Below, in pieces: positions 61,201 to 64,000 of a DNA stretch of 64,000 bases. The notes beneath the pieces were generated by a model, which did not search any database, was not told the DNA's origin, and saw only the letters and a program-made list of their open reading frames with translations. The stretch is from Phytoseiulus persimilis (lineage: Eukaryota > Arthropoda > Arachnida > Mesostigmata > Phytoseiidae): contig CM075101.1 in assembly GCA_037576195.1 (NCBI GenBank), positions 18,972,001-19,036,000 on the forward strand, in the 5' to 3' direction. A program made the translations under genes and the position numbers. Each line of letters begins with the position of its first letter. Positions within the stretch are counted from its first letter, which is position 1.

Positions 61201-62557
61201 ATTGATATTCGAGATGGAGGCCAATCGAGGAATAGATGAGCGGAGCTCCCATATTTTTTATCCTCTTGAGCTCGGCTGACCTCCCATCACTGTCTTCGAA
61301 AGCGGTTTAGTTCGTGAAGTTGTCGCTTCATCAGAATATTTGATATTCCATGCCTGCTGTGGCTCAGATAACAGCGAATCGGATTCATTTCCCCACGTCT
61401 CCGGGACAAAAACCACCAGAGCGACGCATGCTTTGATGAATCTCCCGCATTCCCTCCGACGAAAATGCTCCTCTAGCAGAACTGCCTCCTCTTCCAATCG
61501 CGATGAGCGTAGAGAATGAGCTTATCAAAATATGTGAGAATTCGTCCGTAGAATAGCCTTGCTCGTAGTGCTCGCGCGGAAATGACTGCTCTCTCCAAAG
61601 ACAATGACTCACAGGGGTTGGAAATACTCGTCGCACATCGCGAGCGGAGTTTTTGAAGCTCACCGCTGTTGGCTGTGAAGATCGTCAGTAGTTCACTCAT
61701 TTTGAGACCGCAGTAACTGACATTCCCAGGTGGCTCGAAGACGAGCTCTCCCCGAGACATCACTTCGAAAGTTCGAAATTACTTCCGATCCTGAGGGATG
61801 CCGCCTATCCGGGATGATTTGTGCAGTGTTTTCGTTGTGTGGGTCTGAGGTCTGCAGCCTCATATCTCACGGACGTGGTTCTGTGTTCCTATCCGAGACC
61901 TTTTTTCCCTCTGAGTGCGGCCCCCTCCGACGCAACTCTGTTCCGACCAAAACAAACCATTCGTTCCTTGGAGAAACTATTGTGAGGGTTCGGATGATTC
62001 ATGAGAGACTCGGCGAATAAATTCGATTTTCCATTGAGATGCGGGACAGTCCCCGAGCTGCATTACATCCTCAAAGACTCCGAACCGGGTTCAAGTTTCC
62101 CTTCTCGCGCTCAAAGAACGTTTGATTGTGCAGCTTCGGGATCTCCCACATACTGAGATTCGTAAGGTTACGGGCTCCGACATGATTATCTATCCGGGGT
62201 GGTTTGACAAACGGTGGGATCCGGATCTGTATGCGACGACCTCTCCTCGGGCAGTTTTGTTGAAGACCGCCGGCATGAAACAGCCCTTCGAATGATTATT
62301 CTACTCTTAATGTCGGCGCACATCCTACCGGCGAGGGTTCGCTTGCTGTGCCGGAAGCCAGCCGCAACGGAACTGAAACCACCCAGATTTGTGCTTTGCG
62401 GCACGTTCGGCTAGCACTTAGCACTCGCTCTGCCATCAGCGGCTTGGTTCAAATGTACTGGTCGTTGATCGGATCGATAAGGAACATAAGCCTGCGGAAC
62501 CACTAGTTCAGCAGCTGAACTTGGCCCCGTTTTTTTCGTGTAGGACTTTTCTGTATA
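58279..62557. other. gene-poor stretch after the receptor gene
   Basis: About 4.3 kb. A minus-strand exon candidate at about 61664-61760 begins with ATG (MSRGELVFEPPGN, then LKMSELLTIFTANS) and ends at a GTGAGC donor; it looks coding, but no downstream partner is recognisable. Other frames are random-looking. The first 270 bases are likely receptor 3' UTR. Confidence 0.4.
58547..58552 (+). promoter_or_regulatory. candidate poly(A) signal of receptor gene
   Basis: AATAAA on the coding strand about 270 nt after the receptor stop codon, the first canonical signal downstream. Confidence 0.5.
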
Positions 62558-62867
62558 CAGTGCAACCTCGATTATTTCAACCTTTCGCATATCAACCTCG
62601 ATTATTTCAACTCTGCGGAACGGGCCGGAGGATCTCGACCGGAAGCGTATTTTTATGTGGAAGATGAATCCATCCTTCAGAACCTTCCATCGTCAATATA
62701 CCTCGTGTCATTCTGCATCGGTTAGCGTTCGAACTCGGACTCTCATTCTCGAATCGGTTGCGGAGCCCGAGAATGTGGGTGATTTTGTCATCTCTAGGTT
62801 ATTTCAACTTTAGATTATTTCAACTTTTTTTTTGCATCAATTAGTTGGAATAATCGAGGTTGTACTG
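62558..62867. mobile_element. pogo/Tigger-type MITE, 310 bp
   Basis: The element begins CAGTGCAACCTCGATTATTT and its right end, reverse-complemented, begins CAGTACAACCTCGATTATTC. These are 24-bp terminal inverted repeats with two mismatches. TA is duplicated on both sides (62556-62557 and 62868-62869), the target-site signature of Tc1/mariner/pogo elements. The TIR consensus CAGT.CAACCTCGATTAT resembles Tigger/pogo ends. Inside, the motif CAACCTCGATTATTTCAAC is repeated directly next to the left end and TTATTTCAACTTT twice near the right end, giving sub-terminal repeats that may be transposase-binding sites. There is no transposase frame, so it would need a transposase encoded elsewhere. The low divergence of the TIRs suggests a fairly recent insertion. 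Confidence 0.9.
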
Positions 62868-64000
62868 TAGTAGGTTCCTCTCCCGAGTATTTACCGCCTT
62901 GACGGCTAAAAGATTGCCGTGTGCGTCACGCTGATCCGGCCCGCGGCAATCCTTCCAGATACACTTGCGCGAGGCTGATCTGCATGACGGTCAGTAATTT
63001 ATGCGTGCACTGCAACGTTCACGGAATCGCTCTATCGTTCCCTCCCTCGCGATCGCCCTTGATTCCACAGTCGATTTCGACGAGCTACGACGATCGTGCT
63101 ACTTCACAAGTAGCCCTCGCATCACCTCGGTGTCGCGAGGGCGTTTTTCGGCTCTCAGGAAAAAGTGAGGAAACTTCCCTATTTCGGCTGAGCACATAAT
63201 GCCTAAGCCTCAAGGAAGGTGGCAGACTGATGAGTATTATTTTCCGCTAGCTGCCGGAGGCCATAACTCTCGCATTTCGCGACTTCTTCACCCTCATACG
63301 ACTCAACTTTGAGTGAATACGACGAGGCTCAAGCTTCGTGTTTTTGAAAACCTAAACAACGAGGAATCCCAGTCCACCCGGTCAGATCACACGGCTCTTG
63401 ATCGCTAACGTCACCTCGAGTGATTCATCGAGACAGGTTCACCTAATGAGTACAATTTATGCGAGTTGGTCTGACTCTTTTGGCTTTGCTCTCCTCTGGC
63501 ACTCTGGAGAGACCCATTTGCGACCCACCACGAATACTGAGGGTTGTGATCAATGAACTCAGCGCTCAACGTTATGATGTAGATCACTGAGACTCCTCAA
63601 CTCTCTCCAGGCTCTATGGAAGTCACACATCACGAGGAGTGATGAGAGGGCATGAGCGTAGAGGTAACGCTGTCAGCAAGGCCCTCATCCGTTAGCGCTT
63701 CGATCATGTAAGTTCGCGAAACGTTCTTTCCAAGATCTGACTGAAACTGTTTGGAGAAGCAAAGTACTCACCATCATCATGGTTCAAGACCCGGTGAAAC
63801 ATCAGACCAAGAAACGCCAGCATTGGTCGGTGGCAGTCCTGTTAACTAAATAAAGCCCGATTGAGTATCTCGGAGCTAACGATTGGTTCTGAGCTGGTGG
63901 GGAAGCCTGCGTGTCTTTTCCCATCTAGATAGGCTCATACTCCTTTCGCTGTAGCTGGCGGATGCGAAAAATCAAACCACTCCAAAGAGAGCTCCCAAGC
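62868..64000. other. no supportable gene
   Basis: No exon or RNA gene recognised in the last 1.1 kb. TAAATAAAGC near 63847-63856 could be a plus-strand poly(A) signal but no gene upstream supports it. Confidence 0.45.

Noticed and set aside
1..64000. CRISPR arrays, bacterial operons, prophage or a defence island
   Set aside because: No spaced direct repeats, Shine-Dalgarno-led gene strings or phage modules; the DNA is clearly intron-bearing eukaryotic sequence.

Overview
The window reads as nuclear DNA of an arthropod, most probably an acarine (a mesostigmatid or phytoseiid predatory mite of the Metaseiulus/Galendromus type). Supporting points are: genes split by many very short GT-AG introns (about 44 to 200 nt), roughly balanced base composition, a nose-resistant-to-fluoxetine (NRF-6) type acyltransferase, tandem secreted proteins that may be mite group-7 allergen-like, and an intronless MED1. 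The taxon is an inference; the eukaryotic gene architecture is seen directly. No bacterial operon, CRISPR array or intact virus is visible. Layout: 1-8.7 kb holds no gene I can support. At 8.7-9.2 kb is a coiled-coil, tail-anchored ORF broken by an apparent +1 frameshift. At 11.6-13.2 kb (minus) are four exons of a DLGAP/GKAP-domain scaffold protein. From 13.2 to 23.8 kb I see only weak candidate ORFs. A C2H2 zinc-finger gene (minus) lies at 23.9-24.3 kb, and a solo Ty3/gypsy-type gag ORF with a CCHC knuckle and no pol at 25.6-26.3 kb. At 28.5-31.3 kb is a complete single-exon MED1 (Mediator) gene, followed by a tRNA-Ser(CGA) on the minus strand. From 32.3 to 35.1 kb two tandem paralogous secreted proteins (minus) share exon phases and two identical exon lengths. 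At 36.3-37.0 kb is a small secreted protein with an in-frame TAG before a coding-like extension. At 38.0-39.7 kb is a gene with a putative CARF/MULE-type zinc-binding domain and a long acidic repeat region. A 14-exon NRF-6-like acyltransferase (minus) fills 41.5-45.6 kb. From 45.6 to 54.4 kb the DNA is gene-poor, with a decayed non-LTR retrotransposon (49.3-49.9 kb) and a 30-bp minisatellite (52.4-53.0 kb). A 9-exon, divergent alpha-type Cys-loop (nicotinic-like) receptor subunit lies at 54.5-58.3 kb. The rest is mostly empty apart from a 310-bp pogo/Tigger-type MITE at 62.56-62.87 kb with TA duplications. The genes do not form a pathway: this is a mixed chromosomal neighbourhood (transcription coactivator, scaffold protein, membrane acyltransferase, ion channel, secreted proteins, mobile-element remnants). 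I derived the splice models by hand from GT/AG signals and reading-frame phase. For the NRF-6-like gene, the receptor, the DLGAP exons and both secreted paralogs the phases close exactly, which is the main support for those models.
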